Positions 27,581 to 37,158 of a stretch of 64,000 nucleotides of DNA are shown one piece after another (positions within the stretch are counted from its first letter, which is position 1; every line of letters starts with the position of its first letter). Below the pieces are notes generated by a model, which made no database searches, was not told the DNA's origin, and saw only the letters and a list, made by a program, of their open reading frames with translations. The stretch is from Danxiaibacter sp048498555 (GTDB lineage: Bacteria; Bacteroidota; Bacteroidia; Chitinophagales; Chitinophagaceae): the NCBI GenBank assembly GCA_048498555.1, contig JBEHXT010000026.1, positions 1 through 64,000 of the forward strand, given 5' to 3'. A program made the translations under genes and the position numbers.

Positions 27581-27595
27581 TGGCACATAAATTGA
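27581..27595 (+). promoter_or_regulatory. Candidate sigma-54 (-24/-12) promoter
   Basis: TGGCAC-N5-TTGA matches the consensus TGGCAC-N5-TTGC except for the last base. It lies 60 bp before the start codon at 27657. It is the only good match I noticed in the window. Confidence 0.55.
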
Positions 27596-27656
27596 AAACT
27601 AATAGGCGTCTTATCCCCATCATTCTCCATGCCTCCATAACTCTCTGTAACCATAT

Positions 27657-27944
27657 ATGTACTATTTAAAACTATCAGGGTTTATCCCAGAGCATAACCA
27701 AAAAGAATTTGAACAAACTTATCGTTTGGCATCAACGCAGATCCCTGAAACCTGCCTTGGCTTTCAGATCATGCGCGATGTGATACACGAAGGCAAATAT
27801 CATTTTATCACCTACTGGGCGATTGTAAAATCACTGGAGTCGTTTTCGCATTCGGAACTTTTTTTCATGATGTCCGGTGCATTTACAACGCTTGGCCAAC
27901 TTTATGAGAATGTAAAAGGAGAAATGACACAACACATCAATTGA
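27657..27944 (+). CDS. ABM-like small protein, probable target of the sigma-54 activator
   Basis: This gene encodes 95 residues. The pattern (MYYLKLSGFIPEHNQKEFEQTY, CLGFQIMRDVIHEGKYHFITYWAIVKSLESFSHSELFFMM) fits the dimeric alpha/beta-barrel fold of ABM or stress-response barrel proteins. It is cytosolic (no signal peptide) and full length for the fold. It is preceded by the candidate -24/-12 promoter and enhancer, so it may be the first gene controlled by the activator encoded upstream. The substrate is unknown. Confidence 0.7.
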   Translation: MYYLKLSGFIPEHNQKEFEQTYRLASTQIPETCLGFQIMRDVIHEGKYHFITYWAIVKSLESFSHSELFFMMSGAFTTLGQLYENVKGEMTQHIN

Positions 27945-28019
27945 ACACATTTACCCGATAATAGAATCAAACGTTGCACGAACGGATGCTGCCTATTTAG
28001 AAAAACTAAATTTATTTGT

Positions 28020-28898
28020 ATGACCCCTATTCAGTGGACGCATAACGAAGCGTCAATCTCGAAAGAAGCGATCCAGGATCAAATGACAAGAATCTTTAAA
28101 GATCCCGTTTTTGTAGAATCAGCCATACTTAAACGCTTTCTTGTATTTGTTGTTAATGAAACACTGGATGGCCGTGCCAATTGCCTTAAAGAATACACTA
28201 TTGCCGTGGGCGTATTGGGTAAGCCGGCTAACTTTAAACCGTCTGAAAACGGCATTGTAAGAATCCACGCAGGCAGATTGCGGCGGGCTTTGGAAGATTA
28301 TTACCACCATACCTCCACAGCCAACACGGTTTATATTTCCATTCCAAAAGGCAAGTACGTGCCCGAGTTCAGCAGTACCATAAAAACCGATAGTACAAGT
28401 GTAGTTGCACCCATGGCCGGGTTCTCGAGAGCCAACAGCGCTGCGTTCATCGGTCAGCCCGGCATGACTGTAGCTGTACTTCCTTTCAGCTATCAGAAAA
28501 GCAACGATCTGCTTGAATCTTTTACAAATGGATTAACGATGCAGCTAAGCTCAGCCCTGATGCATTTCGCAAACATTTGCGTAATAGCGCCACAGGCTAT
28601 TGCCAGCCTGTTAAACAGAACATCTGATCTTAGGGAACTCGCAACCAATTCAGGCGCTGATATTGTTATTACAGGGTTTCTTCAATATTCAGGCGACAGG
28701 ATCCGTGTGAACATTCAAATGATCAGGACAAACAACTATCAACAGGTTTGGTGTGAACTGCATGAAACAAACCTTACAAAATCATCCATCTTTAAAGTAC
28801 AGGATGAAGTTGTTGGCGCTACCGTATCAAAATTTGAAAGCACTGGTGCGCATGGCTGGATGAGGCCATCACAAGGTGTTGTAATGGCGGCTGTATAG
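28020..28898 (+). CDS. Adenylate-cyclase-associated/TolB-like protein without TPR domain
   Basis: This gene encodes 292 residues. Residues 1-120 match the N-terminal domain found in many TolB-like and cyclase-linked proteins (LKRFLVFVVNETLDGRANCLKEYTIAVGVLGKP, IVRIHAGRLRRALEDYY, VYISIPKGKYVPEF). Residues 145-280 match the FlgO/TolB-like domain (MTVAVLPFSYQ, SFTNGLTMQLSSALMHF, ADIVITGFLQYSGDRIRVNIQMI, FKVQDEVVGATV). Most relatives continue into TPR repeats or a cyclase, so this is a short stand-alone form. There is no signal peptide. It lies 75 bp after the ABM-like gene and may be in the same sigma-54 transcript. Confidence 0.75.
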   Translation: MTPIQWTHNEASISKEAIQDQMTRIFKDPVFVESAILKRFLVFVVNETLDGRANCLKEYTIAVGVLGKPANFKPSENGIVRIHAGRLRRALEDYYHHTSTANTVYISIPKGKYVPEFSSTIKTDSTSVVAPMAGFSRANSAAFIGQPGMTVAVLPFSYQKSNDLLESFTNGLTMQLSSALMHFANICVIAPQAIASLLNRTSDLRELATNSGADIVITGFLQYSGDRIRVNIQMIRTNNYQQVWCELHETNLTKSSIFKVQDEVVGATVSKFESTGAHGWMRPSQGVVMAAV

Positions 28899-29000
28899 AA
28901 TGCTGCGGGCTGTATCAAGGGATAAGTGAGGTTAAGAAGCACATATACAAGAATGAAAAAATTGATCGCGGGTTCGAAAGACAAACTAAAAGACAAACAT

Positions 29001-29027
29001 AAAAAAAGGATGCTGAATAAGCATCCT
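29001..29027 (-). terminator. Intrinsic terminator for the minus-strand gene at 29066
   Basis: AGGATGC (29007-29013) and GCATCCT (29021-29027) form a hairpin. The A run at 29001-29007 gives a U tract on the minus strand. It lies 39 bp after the stop codon of the gene at 29066-29557. Confidence 0.75.
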
Positions 29028-29065
29028 CATTAACTGGTTTAATATCTTATTACTAAAGGTGTGCG

Positions 29066-29557
29066 CTATTGCGTTACTTTCATCTTCTTCCGGTCTATTT
29101 CACCAATGAAAGGAATTTGATCACTCACAGTAGACCGTATGGTATTACGCATGTAAGCTTCCAGCTGGAAGAACTGGCTGGCTTTTAAACCACCGATTAC
29201 AGGCTTTATCTTTTTATAATATTTAAGATATAAATTTTCGTAAGCTATGTTATTTGCAGAAGCTTTATTCACCAGCTCGTCAGCTTTTTTATCATCCATA
29301 CTTTCATAACTTTTGGCATAATCCTCCAGTATGGCAATATAATCCTGCGCTAACTTTTTTCTGTCTGCTTCATAACTGTCGTAAAGCTTCCAAAACGCGG
29401 TAGCTTTTGCTGAATCAGAGATCTGCAGATATTCCTGCATAAGGTCTCTTTTATCTTTACCATACATTGACTGTATGAGGGCGATGTCATCTTTAGTTGG
29501 TTGCGCCGCCGCAGCCAATGATATGAGCAAAACACCAAATACCAGGAACTTTTTCAT
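29066..29557 (-). CDS. Secreted helical protein of unknown function (Spy-like by appearance)
   Basis: This gene encodes 163 residues: a signal peptide (MKKFLVFGVLLISLAAAAQ), then an almost fully helical mature domain rich in Lys, Asp and Tyr (DRKKLAQDYIAILEDYAKSY, YENLYLKYYKKIKPVIGGLKASQFFQLEAYM). The segment KPVIGGLKASQFFQLE resembles the second repeat of Spy/CpxP-like LTxxQ proteins, which are periplasmic chaperones or stress sensors, but the LTxxQ motif is not exact. It is first described here as a helical periplasmic protein. The next gene upstream on the same strand (29612) is 54 bp away and may share its transcript. Confidence 0.75.
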   Translation of the reverse strand: MKKFLVFGVLLISLAAAAQPTKDDIALIQSMYGKDKRDLMQEYLQISDSAKATAFWKLYDSYEADRKKLAQDYIAILEDYAKSYESMDDKKADELVNKASANNIAYENLYLKYYKKIKPVIGGLKASQFFQLEAYMRNTIRSTVSDQIPFIGEIDRKKMKVTQ

Positions 29558-29611
29558 GTGTGAGAATTTATGTGTTAAAAATGCAAATCTATTGCGAGCG
29601 TTATACCCCTT

Positions 29612-30217
29612 TTATTGGCCAAATGCGAAGCCAAGTGTTATGCCAAAATTCTTAAAGCTGTCCCGTTTCAACAGATCGGCTTTATTGGTAGCATAGCTAT
29701 AACCCACTGCCACCATGAATCCCCAGCCTGCACTCTTTTCCGGTTTTATAAGTATGCCGGCTTCCGGACGTGCAACAAATCCCCAGTTGTTATCATCCGA
29801 TACATACACGTTGTAGTAAAGGGATTGCCCCAGGTATTGCGCACCCAGCCCCACACCAATAAATGGCCTGATGGTTTTATTGCCTTCAAAATAATAATGG
29901 TATGTTGCTGTGATAGGCAACTGGTACGCCTGCGCAACATAATCAGAGGTTACTGCACTGTTTCCATCTGGTTTTTGAAACGTTTGCCTGGGCAGGTATT
30001 GTTCATAATTGGCCCAGTTTAATGCCATACCCAAAGACATGTTTTTCTTAAAGAAATAACGATACTCCAGCTTACCGCCTCTGAAGCTTGTCTTGGTCAG
30101 GTAATCATTGTTTGTAGGAAAATTCATCTCCCACGAAATTGCACCCAGCTGCTTTTGCGCAAGTGCGGATACCACGCAAAAAAATACAAGCACCTGTGTT
30201 ATAATAATTTTCTTCAT
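29612..30217 (-). CDS. Outer membrane beta-barrel protein
   Basis: This gene encodes 201 residues. The signal peptide (MKKIIITQVLVFFCVVSALAQ) fixes the start at 30217; an in-frame TTG three codons upstream is less likely. The mature part has alternating strands (LEYRYFFKKNMSLGMALNWANY, ITATYHYYFEGNKTIRPFIGVGLGAQYLG) and ends NFGITLGFAFGQ, as in small OmpW/OprF-like barrels. No specific ligand is evident. It sits 22 bp downstream of the DUF4136 lipoprotein gene and is probably co-transcribed with it. Confidence 0.8.
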   Translation of the reverse strand: MKKIIITQVLVFFCVVSALAQKQLGAISWEMNFPTNNDYLTKTSFRGGKLEYRYFFKKNMSLGMALNWANYEQYLPRQTFQKPDGNSAVTSDYVAQAYQLPITATYHYYFEGNKTIRPFIGVGLGAQYLGQSLYYNVYVSDDNNWGFVARPEAGILIKPEKSAGWGFMVAVGYSYATNKADLLKRDSFKNFGITLGFAFGQ

Positions 30218-30239
30218 AATTATCAATTTGAAGTTGCTA

Positions 30240-30860
30240 CTAATGAGTTGTAACGTAAGGCGACTGTGTAAATGCCTGGTTGATTGCTTCTACGCCGAGC
30301 TGAAGGTCATTTGAGGTATTACCAAGCCCGCCCGACATAACTGAACTCCATGGCACAAATAGTTTACCGTTTGTACTGGCATTTTTCAGATCGATCATAT
30401 CCAGTATAAGTGTACCGGTAGGAACGCTGTATATCACGCCACCATATGGGTAATAAGGCGGATAACCGCACCATCCCCAATAACAGCCACCCCAGTATCC
30501 CCACCACCAGCCGGGATAAATTACACCAAGGTTAAGATCCTTAATAGCTGTAAGCCCTAAACCAAGGTCAGGTTTACTGCTTTTTGGAACAAGACTGTAG
30601 CCACGGGCATCCATGTTTTGTTTTACTGCTGCAACAAGTTGTTTTGCATCATCTCCGATCCAAAGGCTGTCGTTTTGATTCGTCGTTTCGAGTGCAATCG
30701 TGTCCGAAATGTAATAAGTTTTGTAGCTACTGAAATTCGCATTAGCGTCCTTTGCAGATTGAACAACAAAACTATTCGACAGCTTGTCTGTGTCGGGAGT
30801 CTTAAGACAGCCAAACAGGGTTACCGATAAAACGGCCACCAACAAATAGCTTTTTTTCAT
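30240..30860 (-). CDS. DUF4136 lipoprotein
   Basis: This gene encodes 206 residues. The leader ends with the lipobox LFGC (Cys18). The DUF4136 pattern is clear: FSSYKTYYISD near the start, LVAAVKQNMDARGYSLVPKSSKPDLGLGL in the middle and LILDMIDLKNASTNGKLFVPWSSVMSG towards the end. Between them is an insert rich in Trp, Gly and Tyr (about residues 117-145), common in this family. It is an envelope lipoprotein of unknown function. It heads a set of three minus-strand genes (30240, 29612 and 29066). Confidence 0.88.
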   Translation of the reverse strand: MKKSYLLVAVLSVTLFGCLKTPDTDKLSNSFVVQSAKDANANFSSYKTYYISDTIALETTNQNDSLWIGDDAKQLVAAVKQNMDARGYSLVPKSSKPDLGLGLTAIKDLNLGVIYPGWWWGYWGGCYWGWCGYPPYYPYGGVIYSVPTGTLILDMIDLKNASTNGKLFVPWSSVMSGGLGNTSNDLQLGVEAINQAFTQSPYVTTH

Positions 30861-31171
30861 TGTGAAAGATTTGATTTACTGAATTTAATTTCTGCCATTA
30901 CAAGTTATGGCAACCATGCAAGATTTTTTTATAGCACAATTGTTTAACGGTTAAGCGGAATGCGGGTTTACGGTTAAAGAAGTCAATAGTGGATGGTCAA
31001 TGGTGAAATGTGCAACAGGCCTATCATCAAAGAGCAATTAAACATTCATAACAACGAATTTTCGAATAACCCAACCTTCAAGGTCTTAGTTACATTTCAA
31101 AAACATCGACCTGAGTGTTTTTACTTTTGATTTTTGAATTTTCACCATTCACTATTCACCATTCACTTTCT
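30861..31171. repeat. Intergenic region with two 7-bp-period arrays in opposite orientation
   Basis: The array at 30981-31008 has four units (AGTCAAT, AGTGGAT and so on). The array at 31118-31166 has seven units that drift from TTTTTAC to CATTCAC. On the minus strand the second array reads GTGAATG and lies 5 nt after the stop codon of the efflux channel gene (31172). The two arrays are partly complementary. No gene is visible in this stretch. Confidence 0.7.
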
Positions 31172-32554
31172 CTACCATCCGCCACCCAATGATTTATATA
31201 ACTGAACAATTGAACTCAATTTCCCCTGCAATGCAATTGATTGCTGCAACTGGGCATCAAACAAATTGTTTTGCAAAACAATCACTTCAACATAGGCAGT
31301 ATACCCGTTGTCATACCTGGCCCGTGAAAGAACGAGTGCCTTGCCGGCCGCGTCTACTTCATTGCTTCTTTGCGCATACTCTTCTGTATATGTTCTGTAA
31401 GAAGTGAGCGCGTTATCTACATCACCAAAAGCTCCTAACACTGTTTGCTGGTATTGGTAATAAGTCTGATCGAATTTCGCCTTTTCCGCTTCGGCTAAAT
31501 TTTTCAGCTTGCCGAAATTAAATATCGGCCCTACCAAGCTTCCGAAGCCGTTAGCAACAAATCCTTTTGAAGAAAGAAAAGTTGATAATGCGGGGCTCGC
31601 AAATCCTAACAAACCGGTAAGGCTAAACGAAGGCAACCTGTTGGCCTGAGCAACACCTATCTGTTCAAATTGTGAACGCAATGCCTGCTCTGCAGATATC
31701 ACATCCGGGCGCCTTTCTATCAACTGAGATGGAAGCCCTACGGGGATATCCGGAGTAACTGTCTGATCAAAAATTGACTTACCTCTTGACACTGTTCCCG
31801 GCCCCTCTCCCATTAACAGGCGCAATGAATTTTCAACCTGTACAATTTGTCTTTTTAAAGATGGAATAGTTGCTCCGGCAATTGCTTCCTGTTGCATTGC
31901 CCACAACTTATCGAGTTCGGCAACATAACCTTTATTAAAACGTTCCGTAATGATGCCTGTAACTTCATGCCTGTTGGCATATGTTTGTTGAGCTATAGCT
32001 AACCTGTTATCAAGGTCACGCAACAAGAAATATTCCGAAGCGGCTTCCGCAACCAGGCTAACCTGTAACGCACTGCGATTATATACACTCGACATATAGC
32101 TTGCTAGTGCAGCCCTGCTGGCATGCCTTATTTTACCCCATATATCAATTTCCCAGTTTAATACTCCAAACGCATTAAACGCCGCGCCATCAACGCCGCC
32201 GGCAACTTTAACCGCATCAGATCCGGCTTTGCCGCCGCCGGCCTGCAATGCATAGCTAAACTGCGGATACAGGTTTGATTTTATTACGGCCGCCTGTAAA
32301 CTTGCTTCAGCAATTCTTGCAGCGGCAGTAAGCATATCCCTGTTGCTATCTAATGTAGTTTTAATAATTGTCTGCAAAGCTGTGTCATTATAAAGATCAA
32401 ACCAGCCCATTAGCTTGGTCGTATCAATGTGAACCGTGTCTCTATAGCTAATAGCCGTGGGTTGTTCTGGTGCAGTATATTTCTTCCCCACCATACATCC
32501 GCCTAACAACATCAGCGCAGCTAAAAGAAGATGATATGTGTATTTTGCTTTCAT
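31172..32554 (-). CDS. NodT/OprM-type outer membrane efflux lipoprotein
   Basis: This gene encodes 460 residues. The leader ends in the lipobox LGGC (Cys20). The two OEP repeats are clear (MLTAAARIAEASLQAAVIKSNLYPQFSYAL, FGVLNWEIDIWGKIRHASRAALASYM, PVGLPSQLIERRPDVISAEQALRSQFEQIGVAQANRLPSFSLTG). These are hallmarks of the NodT family. It is the outer channel for the RND pump encoded 3 bp upstream on the same strand. A 7-bp-period array follows the stop codon. Confidence 0.95.
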   Translation of the reverse strand: MKAKYTYHLLLAALMLLGGCMVGKKYTAPEQPTAISYRDTVHIDTTKLMGWFDLYNDTALQTIIKTTLDSNRDMLTAAARIAEASLQAAVIKSNLYPQFSYALQAGGGKAGSDAVKVAGGVDGAAFNAFGVLNWEIDIWGKIRHASRAALASYMSSVYNRSALQVSLVAEAASEYFLLRDLDNRLAIAQQTYANRHEVTGIITERFNKGYVAELDKLWAMQQEAIAGATIPSLKRQIVQVENSLRLLMGEGPGTVSRGKSIFDQTVTPDIPVGLPSQLIERRPDVISAEQALRSQFEQIGVAQANRLPSFSLTGLLGFASPALSTFLSSKGFVANGFGSLVGPIFNFGKLKNLAEAEKAKFDQTYYQYQQTVLGAFGDVDNALTSYRTYTEEYAQRSNEVDAAGKALVLSRARYDNGYTAYVEVIVLQNNLFDAQLQQSIALQGKLSSIVQLYKSLGGGW

Positions 32555-32557
32555 TGT

Positions 32558-35500
32558 CTATCCGTGTTGAGGTGTATCGGAAGCTGCCGTTTCTTGATTT
32601 TTTTTCTTTTTCTTTCCTTCAATCAGTACAAAGAATGCAGGTATTAGTACCACACCAATAATTGTTGCAGTGAGCATACCTGCAAACACTGACATACCCA
32701 TCACCTTTCGCCCCTCTGCACCTGCACCTGTGGCTGTAAGCAATGGTACTACCCCAAGTATAAATGCAAACGAGGTCATCAATATAGGCCGGAAGCGTAG
32801 CTTGGCGCCGTCTAATGCGGCATTAAGCGTAGGCTCCCCTGCTTCAAGTTTCATCTTTGCAAACTCAACAATCAGGATGGCATTCTTTGCATTCAATCCA
32901 ATCAGCATTACCAATCCAATCTGTGCAAAAACATTGTTCACATAGCTTAAAGAATAAATTCCCGCTATAAACAATCCGAGAAATGCGCCCATCACAGCCC
33001 AGGGTGTTCCTAATAATACGCTGAACGGAAGCTTCCAGCTTTCATACTGTGCGGCAAGAATCAGAAACACAAAGAGGAGCGCCATCAAAAATGCTTTTCC
33101 ACCAGTACCGGCAGCGGCTTCTTCCTGGTAAGAAATATTGCTCCACTGGTAACCCATGTCTGCAGGCAATGTTTGTGCTGCAACTTCTTTAAGTGCCTGC
33201 AATGCCTGTGCTGAGCTATATCCTTGTGCTGGCACACCATTTATTTCTGCAGCGCGATAAATATTGAAGTGGTTAGTGTATTGAGGGCCAGCTGTATCTT
33301 TTACCTGGACGACCGTGCTTATCGGGACCATTTCGTTGGTTGCATTGCGCGAGTAGAATTGCTGAAGGTCTTCCGGCCGGTTCCGAAAATCCGCATCGGC
33401 CATTACATATGTTTTGTACTGCCGCCCGAACTGGTTAAAGTTGTTTACAAAAGTTCCTCCGAGTAGCGTTGCAATTGTGCTATTCACGTTATCAAGATTA
33501 AGGCCAAGCTTATCTACTTTTTCTTTATCTACCTGTATACTTTTTTGAGGAACATTGGCGCGGAAAAGCGTATAGATTTTAGCAATTTCAGGACGCTTGC
33601 TTGCTGCTGCAATAAATGCCTGTGCGTTTTGCGCAAGGTATTGAGGAGAGTTACCACCACGATCCTGTAGCATCATTGTAAAGCCTGCGCCGTTACCCAA
33701 ACCAATGATGGGTGGCGGCCCTACCGCTAACACTGTTGCTTCAGAAATGTTTTTCATACAGATGGCATTGATCTCCTGAACAACATCCAAAGCTGTCTTG
33801 TGGCGATCCTCCCATGGTTTCAATGTAATAAAGAATGTAGCAGCGTTGGGAGCAACCGTATTATTCAGCAGGTTATTACCATTAACTGTTGTATACAGGT
33901 CTATTTCCGGAATACTTTTCAGAATAGCTTCCACCTTTTTTGTAACAGCGTCTGTACGTTCAAGAGATGCCGCATCAGGAAGTAATGTACTTATGATAAA
34001 ATAACCCTGGTCTTCTTCAGGCACGAAGCCGGTAGGGATTCTTTTTCCGAGGCCTACAGTTATAAGTACAATACCACCAAGTATCACTAATGATATAATC
34101 AGTTTTCTAGCAAAGAAACCAGCCACTTTAACATAGCCGTTGGTAAACTTATCGAAGCCACGGTTAAAACTTGCAAAGAAACGAGCGAGCAAACCTTTTT
34201 GATCTTTTTTAGGCTTTAACAACAACGCAGCAAGCGCAGGGCTTAACGTAAGCGCATTGAATGCCGAGAAACAGACCGATATCGCAATGGTGATCGCAAA
34301 CTGTTGATACAACCTTCCGGTAATACCCCCGGTAAATGCAACGGGAACAAACACCGCAGAAAGAATAACGGCGATGGCCACAACGGGGCCGCCCACTTCT
34401 TTCATGGCGAGGCTTGTTGCTTCTTTTGGCGACTTACCGTGTTCTATGTGATGCATTACAGCTTCTACCACAACAATGGCATCATCCACCACAAGGCCTA
34501 TCGCCAGCACCAATCCTAACAGGGAAAGTACGTTCACCGAAAAACCAAGCAATGGGAACACGATGAAAGTACCTATTAGCGAAACAGGCACTGTAAGCAA
34601 TGGAATTAATGTAGCGCGCCAATCCTGAAGGAAGAGGAACACCACGATTATTACAAGTACAACTGCTTCAAGCAGGGTGTGAATAATTTCATCGATACCA
34701 GCGGTAACCGCGAGTGTTGTATCCAATGCAAAATCCATTTTCATGTCTGGAGGAAAACGTTCCTGCAACTCTTTCATTCTTTTTCTTACAGCTTCGGCAA
34801 CCGCAAGCGCGTTGGAACCGGGGATCTGGTAGATGGCTATAGTTGATGCACTTGAACCATTGATCCTGCTGGTCATGCTGTAGTTTTCTGTACCAAGCTC
34901 AATTCTTGCAACATCACTTATACGAACCAATGCTCCATTCGGATTTGATTTAAGTATAATATTGGCGAATTCTTTTTCAGTTATTAAACGTGATTGCAGC
35001 AACGCTGTATAGGTATTCTGCGTTCCGGCTGCTGCAGGTTCTCCACCAAAACTACCGCCTGGCTTAATTACGTTTTGTACTTTCAGTGCGTTCATTACAT
35101 CCTGCACGGTAAGATCATATTTAGACAGCCTATCCGGCTTCACCCAAACTCTCATCGCATATTCTGACCCACCAAACACAGACACATCACCCACACCATA
35201 AATACGTTTCAATTCATCCACCACATTAATGAATGCATAGTTGTTCAAAAACTTTGAATCGTATGTATTGTTGGGAGATGAAATTGAAACCAGCATCAGC
35301 GGAAAGGTGAGCGATTTCTTTACGGTAACACCCATCTGCGTTACTTCGGGAGGAAGGAAAGGATTGGCCTGGGATACGCGGTTTTGCGTAAGCATGTTTG
35401 CATTATCGAGGTTCACACCTACTTCAAAAGAAACTTCCAGGCGCATGGTTCCATCATTCGCATTTACGGAACGCATGTAAAGCATATTTTCCACACCATT

Positions 35501-35707
35501 CACCTGTTGTTCTATCGGGGTAGCTACAGTCTGTTCCATGTTTACAGAGTTAGCTCCATTATAGGTAGCATTTACCTGCACCATGGGTGGCGTAATTTCT
35601 GGATACTGCGAGATAGGTGTACCGCGAAGTACGAGGTACCCTAGTATTACCATTAGAATGGATATTACCATGGCAAATATTGGCCGCCGGATGAAAAATT
35701 CACTCAT
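32558..35707 (-). CDS. HAE1-type RND multidrug efflux permease (AcrB/MexB-like)
   Basis: This gene encodes 1049 residues, full length for AcrB homologues. The N-terminus MSEFFIRRPIFAMVISILMVILGYLVL is typical. TM4 has the canonical proton relay Asp-Asp in GLVVDDAIVVVEAV (about residue 407). The hallmark MGVTVKKS, PLLTATGAGAEGRKVMGMSVFAGM and PILMTSFAFILGVVPL segments are present. It exports hydrophobic drugs, bile salts or similar compounds using proton influx. It lies between its adaptor (43 bp upstream) and its outer channel gene, in the order of MexAB-OprM. Confidence 0.97.
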   Translation of the reverse strand: MSEFFIRRPIFAMVISILMVILGYLVLRGTPISQYPEITPPMVQVNATYNGANSVNMEQTVATPIEQQVNGVENMLYMRSVNANDGTMRLEVSFEVGVNLDNANMLTQNRVSQANPFLPPEVTQMGVTVKKSLTFPLMLVSISSPNNTYDSKFLNNYAFINVVDELKRIYGVGDVSVFGGSEYAMRVWVKPDRLSKYDLTVQDVMNALKVQNVIKPGGSFGGEPAAAGTQNTYTALLQSRLITEKEFANIILKSNPNGALVRISDVARIELGTENYSMTSRINGSSASTIAIYQIPGSNALAVAEAVRKRMKELQERFPPDMKMDFALDTTLAVTAGIDEIIHTLLEAVVLVIIVVFLFLQDWRATLIPLLTVPVSLIGTFIVFPLLGFSVNVLSLLGLVLAIGLVVDDAIVVVEAVMHHIEHGKSPKEATSLAMKEVGGPVVAIAVILSAVFVPVAFTGGITGRLYQQFAITIAISVCFSAFNALTLSPALAALLLKPKKDQKGLLARFFASFNRGFDKFTNGYVKVAGFFARKLIISLVILGGIVLITVGLGKRIPTGFVPEEDQGYFIISTLLPDAASLERTDAVTKKVEAILKSIPEIDLYTTVNGNNLLNNTVAPNAATFFITLKPWEDRHKTALDVVQEINAICMKNISEATVLAVGPPPIIGLGNGAGFTMMLQDRGGNSPQYLAQNAQAFIAAASKRPEIAKIYTLFRANVPQKSIQVDKEKVDKLGLNLDNVNSTIATLLGGTFVNNFNQFGRQYKTYVMADADFRNRPEDLQQFYSRNATNEMVPISTVVQVKDTAGPQYTNHFNIYRAAEINGVPAQGYSSAQALQALKEVAAQTLPADMGYQWSNISYQEEAAAGTGGKAFLMALLFVFLILAAQYESWKLPFSVLLGTPWAVMGAFLGLFIAGIYSLSYVNNVFAQIGLVMLIGLNAKNAILIVEFAKMKLEAGEPTLNAALDGAKLRFRPILMTSFAFILGVVPLLTATGAGAEGRKVMGMSVFAGMLTATIIGVVLIPAFFVLIEGKKKKKNQETAASDTPQHG

Positions 35708-35750
35708 GAATAAGATTGAATGGGTTCGCTATTATTATTCAATTAGTCTA

Positions 35751-36884
35751 TTACTTAGATGAAGTTGAATCGTAAGAATATGGTGTCATTACGGGTTTGA
35801 TGACCATACCAGGTTTTATAAAGGTGTTACCTACAAGTGCTAGTTTTTCACCCGGTTTTATACCTTCTGTAATAACCCAGTTGCTGCCTGACCGCACACC
35901 TGCTTTTACAGGACGTGGATTGATCTTACTACTATCATTTACTATAAAAGCCATATACACATTCTGCATTTGGTTAATTGCTTCCTGTGGAACGAGAACG
36001 GCATTTGGTATTTCGTCGGCTTTAAACCGCACTTTTACATACTGCCCCGGACGCAGCAGGCCGGATCTGTTGGCAACAACAGCCTGAACAAGTAAAGAAC
36101 CTGTTGTAGGATCTATTTCACGGTTGGTAAAATCAAGTTTACCGGTTTCAGGAAAGGGCGTACCATCATTCAATACAAAAGAAACTTCAAGTTCCTTTGC
36201 ACGTTGGTAAGTCATTTTTTCCTTAAACTTCAGGTAATCATTTTCAGATATGGAAAACCGTACGCGCATAGCGCCTACAGAAGAAATTGTGTTAATTGGT
36301 TGTTGACCTATGCCTTTATTTACATAGTCACCAACCTGCACCTTGGAAACACCAATAACTCCGTTCAGCGGAGCTGTAATGCGGGAATAACTTAATTGCG
36401 TGCGGGCATTGTTCAATGTGGCGCTTGCAGATTGCACAGCTTGTTGCTGCGCATCATAACTGGCCTGTGCGGCATCAAGCTCGCGTTTGCTTAATGCGTT
36501 CATATCAGCAAGAGGTTTTACGCGATCAAGATCAGCCTTTGCCTTCACCAGTAAAATGTTGGCTTCTGACAACTGCGCTGCGGCCGCTTGTTCGCGATCA
36601 CGCAACTCGTCATCTTGTATCACATACAACAATTGGCCTTGCTGAACGTGGCTACCTTCTTTAAAATCGATGCTTTTGATCCAGCCTTCTGCGCGAGGCC
36701 TTATCTCAACATCTGATTGTCCGTACACTTGTCCTACATACTCTGTGTATATAGGTATGGTCTTTTGGCCGGCTACAACAACTTTAACTTCAGGAACAAC
36801 CTGCGCAGTTTCTGTATTTTTTTCCTTGCAGGAAAGAAGCGTGCAACCTGTAAAAATGAGCAGTATAATTAACGTTGGTTTCAT
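35751..36884 (-). CDS. RND periplasmic adaptor lipoprotein (AcrA/MexA-like)
   Basis: This gene encodes 377 residues. The lipobox is LLSC (Cys19). The lipoyl half motifs EIRPRAEGWIKSIDFKEGSHVQQGQLLYVI and YSRITAPLNGVIGVSKVQVGDYVNKG flank an alpha hairpin at about 95-155, then come beta-barrel and membrane-proximal domains (GLLRPGQYVKVRFKADEIPNAVLVPQEAI). It is the first gene of the adaptor-pump-channel operon. No regulator gene adjoins it. 36885-37158 upstream holds only AT-rich sequence, where the promoter must lie. Confidence 0.95.
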   Translation of the reverse strand: MKPTLIILLIFTGCTLLSCKEKNTETAQVVPEVKVVVAGQKTIPIYTEYVGQVYGQSDVEIRPRAEGWIKSIDFKEGSHVQQGQLLYVIQDDELRDREQAAAAQLSEANILLVKAKADLDRVKPLADMNALSKRELDAAQASYDAQQQAVQSASATLNNARTQLSYSRITAPLNGVIGVSKVQVGDYVNKGIGQQPINTISSVGAMRVRFSISENDYLKFKEKMTYQRAKELEVSFVLNDGTPFPETGKLDFTNREIDPTTGSLLVQAVVANRSGLLRPGQYVKVRFKADEIPNAVLVPQEAINQMQNVYMAFIVNDSSKINPRPVKAGVRSGSNWVITEGIKPGEKLALVGNTFIKPGMVIKPVMTPYSYDSTSSK

Positions 36885-37158
36885 GTAAAAAATTTACAGT
36901 TTCCAGTTAATCATGCCGATTGTATAAAAGGGGTTTGAATACTTGTTTATAAAGCTAATAATAAAATTTTCAGATTTTACTATTCTTCAAACTTTCTTGC
37001 TACTTAACCGTTAAATACTAGATGATAGTGATATACAATATTAATAAGGTAATTTTATAATTCATAACAGATGAGTAGTGCATTTCATTTGATGAACGCA
37101 CGAGTAACAAACCCCAACACAACCACAACTTTTTTTACATCTTTTAATACAATTTCAT

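Noticed and set aside
28970..28990. GGTTCGAA word like a tRNA T arm
   Set aside because: No acceptor or anticodon stems fit around it.
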